Assembly: GCA_000433315.1 (NCBI GenBank)
Contig: FR893355.1
Coordinates: 1 to 64,000, forward strand
DNA length: 64,000 bases
DNA from: Firmicutes bacterium CAG:345
Lineage (GTDB): Bacteria; Bacillota_I; Bacilli_A; RFN20; CAG-288
Reading direction: 5' to 3'
The stretch's first letter is position 1, and each line of letters opens with the position of its first letter. Below the pieces are notes generated by a model, which made no database searches, had not been told where the DNA came from, and saw only the letters and a list, made by a program, of their open reading frames with translations. The translations under genes were made by a program, and so were the position numbers. Of this stretch, positions 15,507 to 25,854 are shown one piece after another.

Positions 15507-17243
15507 TTATTTGATTAAATCGGGGCGTGTAGTTTTAATAGCGTTTAATGATTCTTCACTAGCTCTGGTGAAATCAGCTTCAAAGAAAGCTTTTTCTGCA
15601 ACAAGCAAACTATTATTTACAGCAGAATAAGAAGTTCTTAAAAGATTTCCATAGACAATTGCATTTTCAGCGCGTTGAGAAAGTTCAATTTCAGATGAAA
15701 TGTTTTCAAGTAAGCTTTCTATGCGTGGTTGAGCTTCATTATATATGGAATTTAAAGCGTTGATATCTAATGGAGTTTTGGAAAGAAGTTCATTTTCGTT
15801 TTCTAAGTAAGTATAGGCATGAACAAAAGATAAATGAACTTGGTCTTGTAAAGCTTCAACATTTAATTCTCTTAGGCTATACTCAGCTTCTTTTAATTTT
15901 GCATAATTATCACGAATGGATTTATATATTTTTTCTGCATCTTGTTTCAATGAATACAAATATTGTTTAAAGTCATTGAGTGTATTGGTAATTTTTGTCA
16001 TTTCTGATTGAAGATCAGACATTTTTTTAAGCAATAATGAATAAGGTTGCTTTGTTGAGGAATGAATGAAAGAATCAAGATCACGCTTTATTGCGCTCAT
16101 TCTTTGAATGTCTTCTTGTATCAGATGGATTTGCTCAAGATATGAGTCATCGATGATATAAATCTCTTTATACTCAGGTAACGAACGATTTAATTTTGCA
16201 AAATCTTTTTCAAGTTCGTAAGTGTTATCTGATGTGTTGGCTTGTTCTTTTTCAAATTGAATTTTTGCTTCTTTTTCTGTCTCAAATGCTGATAAAAAAG
16301 AATCGAGAACATCGAGCATTGAATCTATTTCATCTTTGACACCATTTATATTAAGTGTTGATAATTTTGTTTTTAATGTTTCGATATTTTCATTTATTTT
16401 TTCTATTTTAGCATTGAAATGCAAATGATGAAGAGGATAATGGTCATTGGACATTTGAGTGTAAATGTTGGTAACTTCTTCTATTCTTCGAGGAAGAACA
16501 ACTCTTAAAAGAGTGTTATCGATAGGAAGGTCTTGGAGAGTTTCATCCAGTGCTGTAATAATTTGATCAATTCCTTTAATAATTTTATTTGCGCTTTCAT
16601 AATCAGCGCCATCAGCAGATTTTTCAAATTCGGCTAATTGTTCAGAAATTTCAGAAAATACTAATTGAAAAGGTTCTTCAAGTCCAATCAACTCAGTAGC
16701 GTGAGAAGATAATTTTTCTTTGACCATGCGGAACTTTTCTTTTGTGACAACAGCATATCCACGGCAGTTATCGTCATCTTTTAAAATTTCGGATAAATCA
16801 GTATTTAATTTGTTGACACTCTTTGCAAAATCGTTGATATTTGTTCTTGTGCTTTCAATTATATCTTTAATTCCGCGATATTGTTTTTCTTTGTCTAAGG
16901 CTTCTAATGAACCAATAGCTTGTTCACAAGGAGCATCTATACTTGTTAAATTGTTGTTATAAGCTATTTTGAACTGATTTAATATTGATTCATATCGTGG
17001 ATTATTTGAAGCGATGTATTCAATTCTTGTAATCATATTCAAGCAATCAACAGTCAGAACATTATGATTAGCATCATATTTTTTTCTAAGTTCTTTAATT
17101 TGTCTGGAATATCTTTTTTTGCGCCAGCAAAAAAGAAATAAAATTACCAATATTATTAAAATTCCAAGGACAACGAAGATAGACCATCCACCATTAGCAA
17201 TGAAATCTTGACCACTTGCAAGTGTTTTTAAGGAAAAAGACAT
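15507..17243 (-). CDS. ezrA: septation ring formation regulator EzrA
   Basis: A 578-residue protein with an N-terminal membrane helix (about 20-40, GWSIFVVLGILIILVILFLF), then long spectrin-like coiled coils to the C-terminus, the length and topology of EzrA. EzrA binds FtsZ and limits Z-ring formation to mid-cell. ATG 17243 is chosen because GAGGTGAAATAT lies directly upstream; the frame continues 23 codons further without support. It stands next to cysteine desulfurase-thiI as in Bacillus. Confidence 0.92.
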   Translation of the reverse strand: MSFSLKTLASGQDFIANGGWSIFVVLGILIILVILFLFCWRKKRYSRQIKELRKKYDANHNVLTVDCLNMITRIEYIASNNPRYESILNQFKIAYNNNLTSIDAPCEQAIGSLEALDKEKQYRGIKDIIESTRTNINDFAKSVNKLNTDLSEILKDDDNCRGYAVVTKEKFRMVKEKLSSHATELIGLEEPFQLVFSEISEQLAEFEKSADGADYESANKIIKGIDQIITALDETLQDLPIDNTLLRVVLPRRIEEVTNIYTQMSNDHYPLHHLHFNAKIEKINENIETLKTKLSTLNINGVKDEIDSMLDVLDSFLSAFETEKEAKIQFEKEQANTSDNTYELEKDFAKLNRSLPEYKEIYIIDDSYLEQIHLIQEDIQRMSAIKRDLDSFIHSSTKQPYSLLLKKMSDLQSEMTKITNTLNDFKQYLYSLKQDAEKIYKSIRDNYAKLKEAEYSLRELNVEALQDQVHLSFVHAYTYLENENELLSKTPLDINALNSIYNEAQPRIESLLENISSEIELSQRAENAIVYGNLLRTSYSAVNNSLLVAEKAFFEADFTRASEESLNAIKTTRPDLIK

Positions 17244-17502
17244 ATATTTCACCTCGCTTTTTATTATATCATACAAATTGTCTTTTCTAAAAAATGGAAA
17301 GACATATATCATATTATAATAAGGTATTAAATTTAAAAAAAGAAAAAATCTAAAAAATTTTCAGTTTAAAAAAGCAGATGACTTTAAAAATTTTTTTAGA
17401 AAGATTTTAAATAATAACATTGGCTTTTTGATTTTTTGTTTAAAAAAATAGAAGATGGCAATAATTAAAAGTGTTAAACATAAAATTAGAAAGAGGAACA
17501 AT

Positions 17503-19494
17503 ATGTTTGAAAAATATACTCTTGAAGCACAGAAAATATTGACCATGGCTGAAAGCATCGCTTTTTCATTTGGAAATGATGAAGTATCAGAAGGCCATTT
17601 GCTTTTAGCTTTTTTAAAAAATGAAGAAAATGAAGTTTCCAAAGCTTTGGCTGATTATAATATTGATGAAAATATTATAAAAAACAAACTGATGGAAGAA
17701 AGTGAAGAAAAAGAATTTGCAGCTCCAATATATATGGCTTATAATTTTAAATTAAAAAAGATTTTGGATGACTGCATGAAAATAAAAGAAAATGAAAATG
17801 TTATTTCGACATTTGTTTTAGGCTTTTCTTTGCTTAAAAATTTAGATGATTCATATTTTCAAATTCTTCAGATTGAAGATAAAAATGAAGTGCTAAAAAA
17901 GTATAAAAAATTATATAAGCGCTGTTCTAATTTAGATAAAATAGTTGAACTTCATAGAATGGGAGATAGAAAACTTGATCCGTTAATTGGGAGAGAAGAA
18001 ATTTTAGATGAATTGATTACAACTTTAAAAAGAAGAAATAAACCTAACCCTATTCTTGTCGGAGAGCCTGGAGTTGGAAAAAGCTTTATCGTTGAACATT
18101 TAAGCAAGAAAATCAACGAAGGAGAAATTAAAGAATTACAGGGAAAAGTTGTTTTTGAATTGGATTTACCATCAGCTGTCAGCGGAACAAAATATCGTGG
18201 AGAATTTGAAGAAAAAATTAAAAAGATTATTCAAAAAGTAATCGATGAAAAAAATGTCATCTTATTTATTGATGAAATACATAATATTGTTAAAGCGGGA
18301 GGGGCAGAAGGAGCGATAGATTGTTCGAATATTATCAAACCATATTTATCTAGGGGGGAAATTCAAATTATTGGAGCGACAACATATGAAGAATATGAAA
18401 AGGTGTTTTCAACAGATAAAGCATTAAAAAGAAGATTTCAAATTATATCTATTAAAGAAAATAGCCGAGAAGAAACTTTGGATATTCTAAATGTTTTAAT
18501 ACCGATTTATGCTAAATATTATGGTAAAAATGTTTCTGATGGTATAGGAAAATTTATTGTGGAATGTGCTGATAAACATTTACCTAATCTTTCTTTTCCG
18601 GATAAAGCGATAGATATATTAGATAATTCTTTAGCTCTCACAAAAAAAGATTTATTAACTTTTGATGAAATTAAAACATGCATGAAAAAAATTTATCATG
18701 TAGATTTAGATTTCAATTTTAATTATGCGAATATTTTTCAGGATTTAAAGAAAGAAATTTTTGGTCAAGACAAAGCTTTAAATCAATTAGAAAAATCTAT
18801 GACTTTATGCATGAATCAAAAGCAAAAAGGAGTTCTAGGATGTTTTTTATTCATCGGTCCAAGCGGAGTTGGAAAAACTTATCTTGCTAAAAAGCTCGGA
18901 GAAAAATTGTTCTGTGATGAGAGTCATTTTTTAAAGATGGATATGGCTGGGTATAAAGATTGCAGTGCGATAATTGGTTCCTCTCCTGGCTTTGTTGGAT
19001 ATAAAGAAGAATCTATTTTAATAAAAACACTTACTAAATGTCCAAATTCTTTGATTCTGTTAGATGAAATTGAAAAGGCAAGTCCACAAATACTTGATTT
19101 ATTTTTGTCTATTTTTGAAGAAGGATACTTTTATTCATCTTTTGGAAAAAAGATTGATTGTTCAAATGCAATATTTATTTTAACTGGGAATATAGGATTT
19201 TCATTGAATGATGAATTACATTTTCAATTTTCAAACTCTCAAAAAAATGATGAAAAAATGCTTTTAAAATATTTTAAATTTGAATTTTTATCGAGATTAG
19301 ATGATATTATTTATTTCAATTATTTAGATGAAGAGGCAATTGTTAAAATCGAAAAAGAATATTTAAAAAGTGATGATGAAATATCTATAGATAATACAGT
19401 TATAAATGAGACGAAAAAATATGGGGCACGGGCAATTATAAAAAATGCGAGATATAAATTATTAGAAAAAAAGATGAAAAAAGACTATGCTTAG
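17503..19494 (+). CDS. ClpC/ClpA-like AAA+ ATPase, shortened
   Basis: A 663-residue Clp/Hsp100 protein with two AAA+ domains. The N-domain begins FEKYTLEAQKIL. D1 has Walker A GEPGVGKS and Walker B VILFIDEIH; D2 has GPSGVGKT and LILLDEIEKA. It is far shorter than ClpC (about 810 residues). The D1-D2 junction has no room for a UVR/middle domain, and the D2 segment after TGNIGF lacks an evident IGF/LGF ClpP loop. It may be an unfoldase without ClpP or a specialised paralogue. ATG 17503 has the ribosome site AGAGGAAC; the in-frame ATG at 17455 does not. No CtsR box was seen. Confidence 0.85.
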   Translation: MFEKYTLEAQKILTMAESIAFSFGNDEVSEGHLLLAFLKNEENEVSKALADYNIDENIIKNKLMEESEEKEFAAPIYMAYNFKLKKILDDCMKIKENENVISTFVLGFSLLKNLDDSYFQILQIEDKNEVLKKYKKLYKRCSNLDKIVELHRMGDRKLDPLIGREEILDELITTLKRRNKPNPILVGEPGVGKSFIVEHLSKKINEGEIKELQGKVVFELDLPSAVSGTKYRGEFEEKIKKIIQKVIDEKNVILFIDEIHNIVKAGGAEGAIDCSNIIKPYLSRGEIQIIGATTYEEYEKVFSTDKALKRRFQIISIKENSREETLDILNVLIPIYAKYYGKNVSDGIGKFIVECADKHLPNLSFPDKAIDILDNSLALTKKDLLTFDEIKTCMKKIYHVDLDFNFNYANIFQDLKKEIFGQDKALNQLEKSMTLCMNQKQKGVLGCFLFIGPSGVGKTYLAKKLGEKLFCDESHFLKMDMAGYKDCSAIIGSSPGFVGYKEESILIKTLTKCPNSLILLDEIEKASPQILDLFLSIFEEGYFYSSFGKKIDCSNAIFILTGNIGFSLNDELHFQFSNSQKNDEKMLLKYFKFEFLSRLDDIIYFNYLDEEAIVKIEKEYLKSDDEISIDNTVINETKKYGARAIIKNARYKLLEKKMKKDYA

Positions 19495-19943
19495 AAGGCA
19501 TTAGGATGTCTTTTTATAAATTCGACTCTGGTTAGTTTTCTTTCAGCTCGTTTCATTGTTTCTTTTAAAAGAACATTGTTTTTATCACTGGGAATAGCAA
19601 TTCTTTTATTGCTGCTATAAACATAAAAAACAAATGTTCTTTTTTTCTTTGTATAAAGATCATCTATATATTCAATATCTTTAAATTTATACTTTTTTTC
19701 TTTAATTAAGTATCGGATAATCAATTCTTTTTCAGTTAAAGTATATTTAGTTCGAAAGCATAAAACAATTGTAAAGATGATTCCTATTAATCCCATGACA
19801 GATGGAAAAATTAAATCGCTAGTAGTAAATTTTTCAGAAAGTAAAAGCTTGGTTAATAGTGGACTAAAACCGATGAAGACACAAAAAAGAGTAAAACCTA
19901 GGCCATTTACTATTAAGCGGATTAATCGTGGTTTAATAATCAT
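19491..19943 (-). CDS. membrane protein with a PH-like (bPH) domain
   Basis: A 150-residue protein: two membrane helices (about 10-28 and 38-58), then a beta-rich domain (KYTLTEKELIIRYLI, KKYKFKDIEYIDDL, KRIAIPSD) typical of bacterial PH-domain proteins. ATG 19943 follows AAGGAAG; the longer frame to 20075 has no such site. It ends four bases inside the convergent ClpC-like gene. Confidence 0.65.
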   Translation of the reverse strand: MIIKPRLIRLIVNGLGFTLFCVFIGFSPLLTKLLLSEKFTTSDLIFPSVMGLIGIIFTIVLCFRTKYTLTEKELIIRYLIKEKKYKFKDIEYIDDLYTKKKRTFVFYVYSSNKRIAIPSDKNNVLLKETMKRAERKLTRVEFIKRHPNAF

Positions 19944-20203
19944 TTTATTTCTTCCTTTTTTTATTGTAACATATTTTTTATTTTTGAAAAAATAATAGAG
20001 CAATTTAATTATTTCATTGCATTTTTCTTTTAAGTATAAGTGATTATTGATCAAAAAATGATAATAATTATACATTTATAATTAATTTTCTAAAATGAAA
20101 AAAATAAATACTTTTTTTAATAACTTTATAATTTTAGCAAAATGCTTATTTTTTATTGAGTTGCTTTTTTTTCCGTGTTAAACTTTATTGAGACAAGAGA
20201 AAT

Positions 20204-21676
20204 ATGAATAACAATTTATTTGATAAAATACCCGAGAACTTCTTCTCAGTTCTCTCAAGAAAGTATAAATCGGTTTATGCCTTAGCCCTTTTAACACTTT
20301 ATGAAACATTAAAAACTTATAAGGTTTCTATTAAAAAAACTGACTATTTAAATATGCTGACTTCGCGAATCAGTGACAGCATGTCACTATTTTCTGTTGC
20401 CTTAGATCGTCTTGATGATAAAGATGATGAAAAAATAGAAAGCGCTGCAGACGTCAATGAAGAATTAACTCCTTCAAAGATTTCTTATATTGTTAAAAAG
20501 CTTGAAAAAACTGGATGGATTGAATTAGAAAAAGATGTAAAAACCAATACTGAATATATCTTTTTGCCAAGTTACTCCATCAAGATGATTGAGCTTTTGA
20601 ATTCGTTATCATCTGATGTTAGCTTTTATCTTCCTTTGGTTCACCAGACATATAGTGAATTGAAACTTGAAGATGAGAAAGAAGATGAGTTTATGTTTAG
20701 GGCAGTTTTAAATGCTCGTAAGAATGCGGATGAATTGGAATTAAATGTTACTTTGCTCCATCATTCAATCTGCGTTTTCGGACATAAATTAACCACTATT
20801 TTTTCACCTAATGAAGCTTTGCATCAGCATTTTGATAATTTCCAAACTGAGATTACCGATAAGATATATCATCCGATGAAGACATTTGATTCATTGAATT
20901 TATATGCTTTACCAACTATTAAAATTTTGACAAGGTGGATGGATGATGATCGACTTATAAATAAAATGGTTATGCAAGCGAGAGCCGATAGTCAATTCGC
21001 TGGAAAATCTCATAGTGAAATAGTTGGATTTATTATTACAAATATTCGCGATACGATAGATGTTTATCGAAGACTACAAAAGTCTTTTGATGAAATAGAT
21101 AAAACCAATGCTGAATATACGGCTGCTGTTCAAAAGAAAGTCAATTATTTATCGAGTAGCGATAAAACTATCATTGGCAAGATTAAATCTATTTTGGTCA
21201 GAGCAGCGAAAGAAATTAAAAATAATCCTGATAAAGACTATGATGAAATGGAATTTCTCCAGCAAATGGGGGATACTATTTCCATTTATCAGCAAGGTTA
21301 TATCGATCAAGATTCTTTAACTCCTCCTTTTAAAAGATCGGTTAAAGAAGAATTTGAACCTGAGAGTTTGCCTGATCCATTTAGTGGAGATATGGACTTT
21401 GATGATTTAGGATTAGAAGAGCTTAATAAATATGGTCCTGAAAGTGTTGATAATTTCATGTCAAAAGCTTTTGGAAAGAAAAATGAGATAACTACAGGAG
21501 ATATTGATTTTCAAGATTTTGATGATTTCATCTTGTTTATTCTTGCTGAAGTCCGCGCTGAACTTCAGATATCTTTCTATAAGATGGAAAGAGTAAAAGA
21601 ACAGGAAGAAATAATTAAGCAAGGTTTCCGTCTTCCAAATTTTGTATTTACACGAAAGGAGTTACTCCATGTTTGA
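20204..21676 (+). CDS. jetA: JetA-like condensin subunit (MksF-type kleisin, DUF5716)
   Basis: A 490-residue soluble protein. Its N-terminal winged-helix-like part contains PSKISYIVKKLEKTGWIELEKD, the middle is helical, and an acidic segment (DFDDLGLEELNKYG) precedes a C-terminal part (QDFDDFILFILAEVRAELQIS). The layout agrees with JetA (kleisin) of clostridial-type Wadjet loci. It is followed by genes for JetB and JetC with short overlaps, so the three form one complex. In Wadjet the complex extrudes DNA loops and recognises plasmids. The ribosome site AAGAGAAAT precedes ATG. Confidence 0.78.
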   Translation: MNNNLFDKIPENFFSVLSRKYKSVYALALLTLYETLKTYKVSIKKTDYLNMLTSRISDSMSLFSVALDRLDDKDDEKIESAADVNEELTPSKISYIVKKLEKTGWIELEKDVKTNTEYIFLPSYSIKMIELLNSLSSDVSFYLPLVHQTYSELKLEDEKEDEFMFRAVLNARKNADELELNVTLLHHSICVFGHKLTTIFSPNEALHQHFDNFQTEITDKIYHPMKTFDSLNLYALPTIKILTRWMDDDRLINKMVMQARADSQFAGKSHSEIVGFIITNIRDTIDVYRRLQKSFDEIDKTNAEYTAAVQKKVNYLSSSDKTIIGKIKSILVRAAKEIKNNPDKDYDEMEFLQQMGDTISIYQQGYIDQDSLTPPFKRSVKEEFEPESLPDPFSGDMDFDDLGLEELNKYGPESVDNFMSKAFGKKNEITTGDIDFQDFDDFILFILAEVRAELQISFYKMERVKEQEEIIKQGFRLPNFVFTRKELLHV

Positions 21677-22304
21677 GGAAAGATATAAAGCACTTTCTAG
21701 TGCAGAAAAAAAACTATTTACTTCATATGTTGATGAGTTATTGTTCGATTCTTTTATTGTAAGAAAAAAATATGATCGCGTAACTGGCGTAAGCAAGATT
21801 AGTCCTACTTATTTGTTTATTGAAAAATATTTTGATATTTTTGAGGAATATGTGAAGTATGCTGGTTATGATTTAGCAAAAGATGAAGATAGTGGAGTTA
21901 TATTTTTATTTAATCCTGAAGGAACAAATAGATTGAGATTAGATTCTGTCACTACTTTGTTGGTCTATGCTCTTCGCTATCATTATGAAGAAACTTTAAA
22001 AAGCAATAGTTCAAGAACTGAAATTCTTGTTGATTCTGTAGCTTTAAAATTGTTGATTAAAGATTTGAGCTTAAATAAGGTTAGCAAAAGAATTTCTGCT
22101 GTCAGTATCGCTAGCTCTTTACGCTTTTTAGCTCAGCATAATGTTGTTGCTCGTTGCCAACATAATTTCAATGATCCTTCTTATTCTTTTTATATACTGC
22201 CATCTATTCGCTATGTTATCGATTCTTTACATATGAATAATTTAGCCAATTCTATTCGTGAAAGCGAATATGAAAATGGTGGAAGTGAGGAAAGTGACTT
22301 ATGA
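21669..22304 (+). CDS. jetB: JetB-like condensin subunit (MksE-type)
   Basis: A 211-residue protein with winged-helix character, matching the size and placement of JetB/MksE. Segments such as ISPTYLFIEKYFDIFEEYV and RLDSVTTLLVYALRYHYEE are typical of the DUF6063-like JetB group. ATG 21669 follows AAAGGAG and overlaps the jetA stop by eight bases; an in-frame start at 21642 has no ribosome site. The kleisin-bridging role is inferred from Mks/Wadjet structures. Confidence 0.75.
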   Translation: MFEERYKALSSAEKKLFTSYVDELLFDSFIVRKKYDRVTGVSKISPTYLFIEKYFDIFEEYVKYAGYDLAKDEDSGVIFLFNPEGTNRLRLDSVTTLLVYALRYHYEETLKSNSSRTEILVDSVALKLLIKDLSLNKVSKRISAVSIASSLRFLAQHNVVARCQHNFNDPSYSFYILPSIRYVIDSLHMNNLANSIRESEYENGGSEESDL

Positions 22305-25300
22305 TATTATTAGATAAATTACGTCTCATCAATTGGCATTATTTTTTAAATGTTACTGCTGATATAAAGAAAATTACTTTTTTAACTGGTGCAAATGGTA
22401 CAGGTAAAAGTACAATTATCGATGCTATGCAACTTCTTCTTACTGGTGATACAGCTGGTAGAAACTTCAACAAAGCAGCTTCAGAAAAAACTGGACGAAC
22501 TTTAAAGGGTTACTTAAGAGGAGATACAGGAGAAACAGATAGCGGTGATATCATTTGTTTAAGACATGGTAAGTTTTCATCTTATGTTGCCATGGAATTT
22601 ACGGAAAATGAAAATGAATATTTTACTTTAGGAATAGTTTTCGATTGTATCGATGATTCTTATTCTCATCAATTTTTCTATATTAAAGATAAATTCCCTG
22701 AAAATAATTTTACAAATGTAGATATTATCGATAATGCTAAGTTGCGTCCATTATCTGGTAAAGAATTGGTTCAATTTTGCAAACAACATTATCGTGAAAG
22801 TGAATATACTTTCTTCGAAAGTAATTTAGCTTATCAAAAATTTATTAAAGATAGATTTGGTGGTTTGCCAGACAAGTATTTTACTTTATTTAAAAAAGCT
22901 GTTGGCTTTACTCCTATTTCTAATATCGCCCAATTCATTACAGAATTCGTCTGTGATCTTGATTATCATGTAGATATCACTCCAATGCAAAGCAACATAG
23001 AACAATATAAGCTTTTGGAAGTTCAAGCCAAGGCCATGCAAGAAAGAATTGATAAATTGACTGGAATTCAACAGGCTTTTACCGATTTCCGTGGAATTAA
23101 AAATGATATGGTATTATCTAGCTATATTGTTGATCGCGCAAATTATGAAGTTGCAAAAAAGACATATGAAGCAAGTAAATACCGTTTGGAACAAGCTAAA
23201 TTAGAAATTGAAAGCTTGAGACAACAAATTGAAGAAACCAATATCAATATTAAAGATTTGAGCGATGATCAAGAAAGATATACCGCTTCAAAATTAGGTC
23301 TTCAAGGATATAGTGTTGCAAGTGGTATTAATTCTAAGAAAAATGAACTTTTAAATAGAATAACCGCTTTAACTATTTCTTACGAAAATGCTATTACACA
23401 GATTAAAGAATATGTTAAGAGTTATGATGATATCGCATCTAAATTAGTTAATAAATTTAATGAAAATTATAATTTGGATTTCTTATCTTCTAATCAAGAA
23501 AAAGCATTGCTACATCTTTTAGAAGTTGCTGATGAAGTCAGAGATACTGCTTTTGATATTCGCGACAAAATAGATCATAAGAATTTGACTGATAATGATT
23601 TAACAAATTTCCAATCTTTGATGAGCTCTTTCAACAAAGAAGGAAATACTTTATATCATCAGATTGAAAATGAATTATATTCTAAAAGTGAAGAGTTGGA
23701 TATGATTTCTTCAGATTTAGATAATATGTCCAAAGGACAAAAACCATTCTCTCCTACATACTTAGAACTTAGATCATCTTTTTATAATTCTTTAAAAGCT
23801 CGTCATTCTGATGCTTTTGTCGATACTTTCTGTGATTTAATCGATATTAAAGATAAAACATGGACTCGGGCAATTGAGGCGGTTTTGTATAACACGAAAT
23901 TTAATTTCTTTGTCAATGATGAATATTATGAAGAAGCCAATGAAATATTAGTAGGAATTACTAGAAGAATGAATATTTATTCAGTTTCATTAGTTGATGC
24001 TTCTAGATTGATAGATCGCAATTTTGAAGCTAAAAAGGGTTCCCTTGCTGAAGTTATTTATACCGAAGATGATGGGGCTAGAGCTTATGTAAATTATCTT
24101 TTAGGAAATATAAAACGTTGTCGCACTTTTGAAGAAGCTAGAAATAGTGGAAATGGTTTATTGCCTGATTGTACAGGATATCATAATTTTTCAACTTGGT
24201 ATTTAAATAGAGAAAAATCTAAAGTTAATTATATTGGTACTGCTTTAAGTGATGATGAAATCTTCGAAAGAAAAGAAGAATTTAATAAACTTAACAGAGA
24301 ATATTCTAAATTCACCGAAGTATTTAATTATCTATCAGAATTAAATAATCTTGATGTTATGTCTTTAAATGAATGCAATGGTTATAAAGAAGTTTTAGCT
24401 TCTCAAAAAGAAATTAAAGCCCTCGAAAATAATATTGAAAAATATGATGAAGAACTTCAAGAAGGTGATCTTGATGAAGTCAATAGCATCGATGCTAAAA
24501 TTCAAGCGATTTCCCAAGATATCTCTGCTTTGCAACAAGAAAAAGAAGAATATCTTACAAGAATTGGTGAAAAGAAAAATGAAGTTAAGCAAATCGATGA
24601 AATATTGCTTCCAAATCAACTTCATGTTATGGAACAAGCTTCTGAAAAGCTTACTGCTTATTCAGCAGAATTTGTTGAAAATGTCGGTATTCCATTCTTC
24701 GATAATGCTTTAGCAAATCTTTCTATCGATAGAATTAAAGAAGATGCTAATAGAAATTATATTCAAAAATCTTCTAAACTTCGTTCAGCCAGAGAAAATT
24801 TAATAAATCTTCGTGCAAGATATGTTAATGAGAGACATTTGAATTACGATACTACAAATGAAGAATCAAATGAAGAATTTGATAAAGAATTAGAATCTTT
24901 ATCACAGGTAGAACTTCCAGCATATAAAGAGAAGATTGTTGCGGCTCATGATAAGGCTGTCAAAGAATTTAAAGATGATTTCATCTATAAACTTAGAACT
25001 TCAATTATGACTGTTTCAAGTCAAATTGATGAACTCAATCAAGCATTAAAAGATGTTAAATTTGGTCGAGATTCTTATCGTTTCTCTGTAGCACCAAATC
25101 GTGATTATCAAGAATATTATGATATGATAACTGATGATTTATTGCTTAGCATTGGAGATACTGAAGATCAATTTTTGCAAAAATATTCTACTTTGATCGA
25201 AAATTTGATCGATTTGATTACTTCAGCAAATACAGAAGGCAGTTCTGCTGAACAAAAAGCTCAAGTCTTACAAAACATCGACAAATTTACTGATTATCGT

Positions 25301-25720
25301 ACATACTTGACATTTGACCTTAAGGTTAAAACCGGTGATTCTGAAGTTGAAAACTCTTTGGCAAGAACATTTAAGAAAAAATCCGGTGGTGAAACGCAAA
25401 CACCTTTCTATATTTCAATTTTAGCTTCCTTTGCTCAACTTTATCGTACAAACAAAAAAGAAAACAATAATACTATACGTCTTGTTATCTTTGATGAAGC
25501 TTTCTCAAAGATGGATGCTGCCCGTATCATTGAATCTGTCAGTTTATTGAGATATTTCAATTTGCAAGTTATCCTTTCAACTCCGACGGAAAAAGTCCCA
25601 AATCTTTCTACAGAAGTTGATGTTACTTTGACAGTTCACCATGATGATAAATCAAAATCTTCATATATTTCTGCACATGAAGATTTGATGAAAAATCGTG
25701 TTAGACCAAGAAATATATAA
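22301..25720 (+). CDS. jetC: JetC-like SMC ATPase (MksB/MukB-like)
   Basis: A 1139-residue SMC-family ATPase. Walker A is TGANGTGKSTIIDAMQ (about residues 29-44). Two long coiled-coil arms flank a hinge near residues 500-640 (TWTRAIEAVLYNTKFNFFV). The signature KKSGGETQTPFY and Walker B RLVIFDEAFSKMD lie at the C-terminal end. It overlaps jetB by 4 bases. ATP-driven loop extrusion by the homologous complexes is established. A terminator follows at once and no JetD gene is present, so this may be a chromosome condensin rather than a complete anti-plasmid system. Confidence 0.88.
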   Translation: MILLDKLRLINWHYFLNVTADIKKITFLTGANGTGKSTIIDAMQLLLTGDTAGRNFNKAASEKTGRTLKGYLRGDTGETDSGDIICLRHGKFSSYVAMEFTENENEYFTLGIVFDCIDDSYSHQFFYIKDKFPENNFTNVDIIDNAKLRPLSGKELVQFCKQHYRESEYTFFESNLAYQKFIKDRFGGLPDKYFTLFKKAVGFTPISNIAQFITEFVCDLDYHVDITPMQSNIEQYKLLEVQAKAMQERIDKLTGIQQAFTDFRGIKNDMVLSSYIVDRANYEVAKKTYEASKYRLEQAKLEIESLRQQIEETNINIKDLSDDQERYTASKLGLQGYSVASGINSKKNELLNRITALTISYENAITQIKEYVKSYDDIASKLVNKFNENYNLDFLSSNQEKALLHLLEVADEVRDTAFDIRDKIDHKNLTDNDLTNFQSLMSSFNKEGNTLYHQIENELYSKSEELDMISSDLDNMSKGQKPFSPTYLELRSSFYNSLKARHSDAFVDTFCDLIDIKDKTWTRAIEAVLYNTKFNFFVNDEYYEEANEILVGITRRMNIYSVSLVDASRLIDRNFEAKKGSLAEVIYTEDDGARAYVNYLLGNIKRCRTFEEARNSGNGLLPDCTGYHNFSTWYLNREKSKVNYIGTALSDDEIFERKEEFNKLNREYSKFTEVFNYLSELNNLDVMSLNECNGYKEVLASQKEIKALENNIEKYDEELQEGDLDEVNSIDAKIQAISQDISALQQEKEEYLTRIGEKKNEVKQIDEILLPNQLHVMEQASEKLTAYSAEFVENVGIPFFDNALANLSIDRIKEDANRNYIQKSSKLRSARENLINLRARYVNERHLNYDTTNEESNEEFDKELESLSQVELPAYKEKIVAAHDKAVKEFKDDFIYKLRTSIMTVSSQIDELNQALKDVKFGRDSYRFSVAPNRDYQEYYDMITDDLLLSIGDTEDQFLQKYSTLIENLIDLITSANTEGSSAEQKAQVLQNIDKFTDYRTYLTFDLKVKTGDSEVENSLARTFKKKSGGETQTPFYISILASFAQLYRTNKKENNNTIRLVIFDEAFSKMDAARIIESVSLLRYFNLQVILSTPTEKVPNLSTEVDVTLTVHHDDKSKSSYISAHEDLMKNRVRPRNI

Positions 25721-25727
25721 AATTTGA

Positions 25728-25761
25728 ATTGCTGTTTATTTAATTAGACAGCAATTTTTTT
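25728..25761 (+). terminator. terminator of the jetABC operon
   Basis: ATTGCTGT and ACAGCAAT form a stem with a 12-base loop, followed by a T-run. It closes the operon before the next gene. Confidence 0.85.
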
Positions 25762-25854
25762 AATGTAATAATTGTTTAAACATTTAGTGACAAGGAGACT
25801 GATTTTGTTGTATAATTTTATTGTTGAAATAGTTCAAATGAAAGGGGTATTTTT

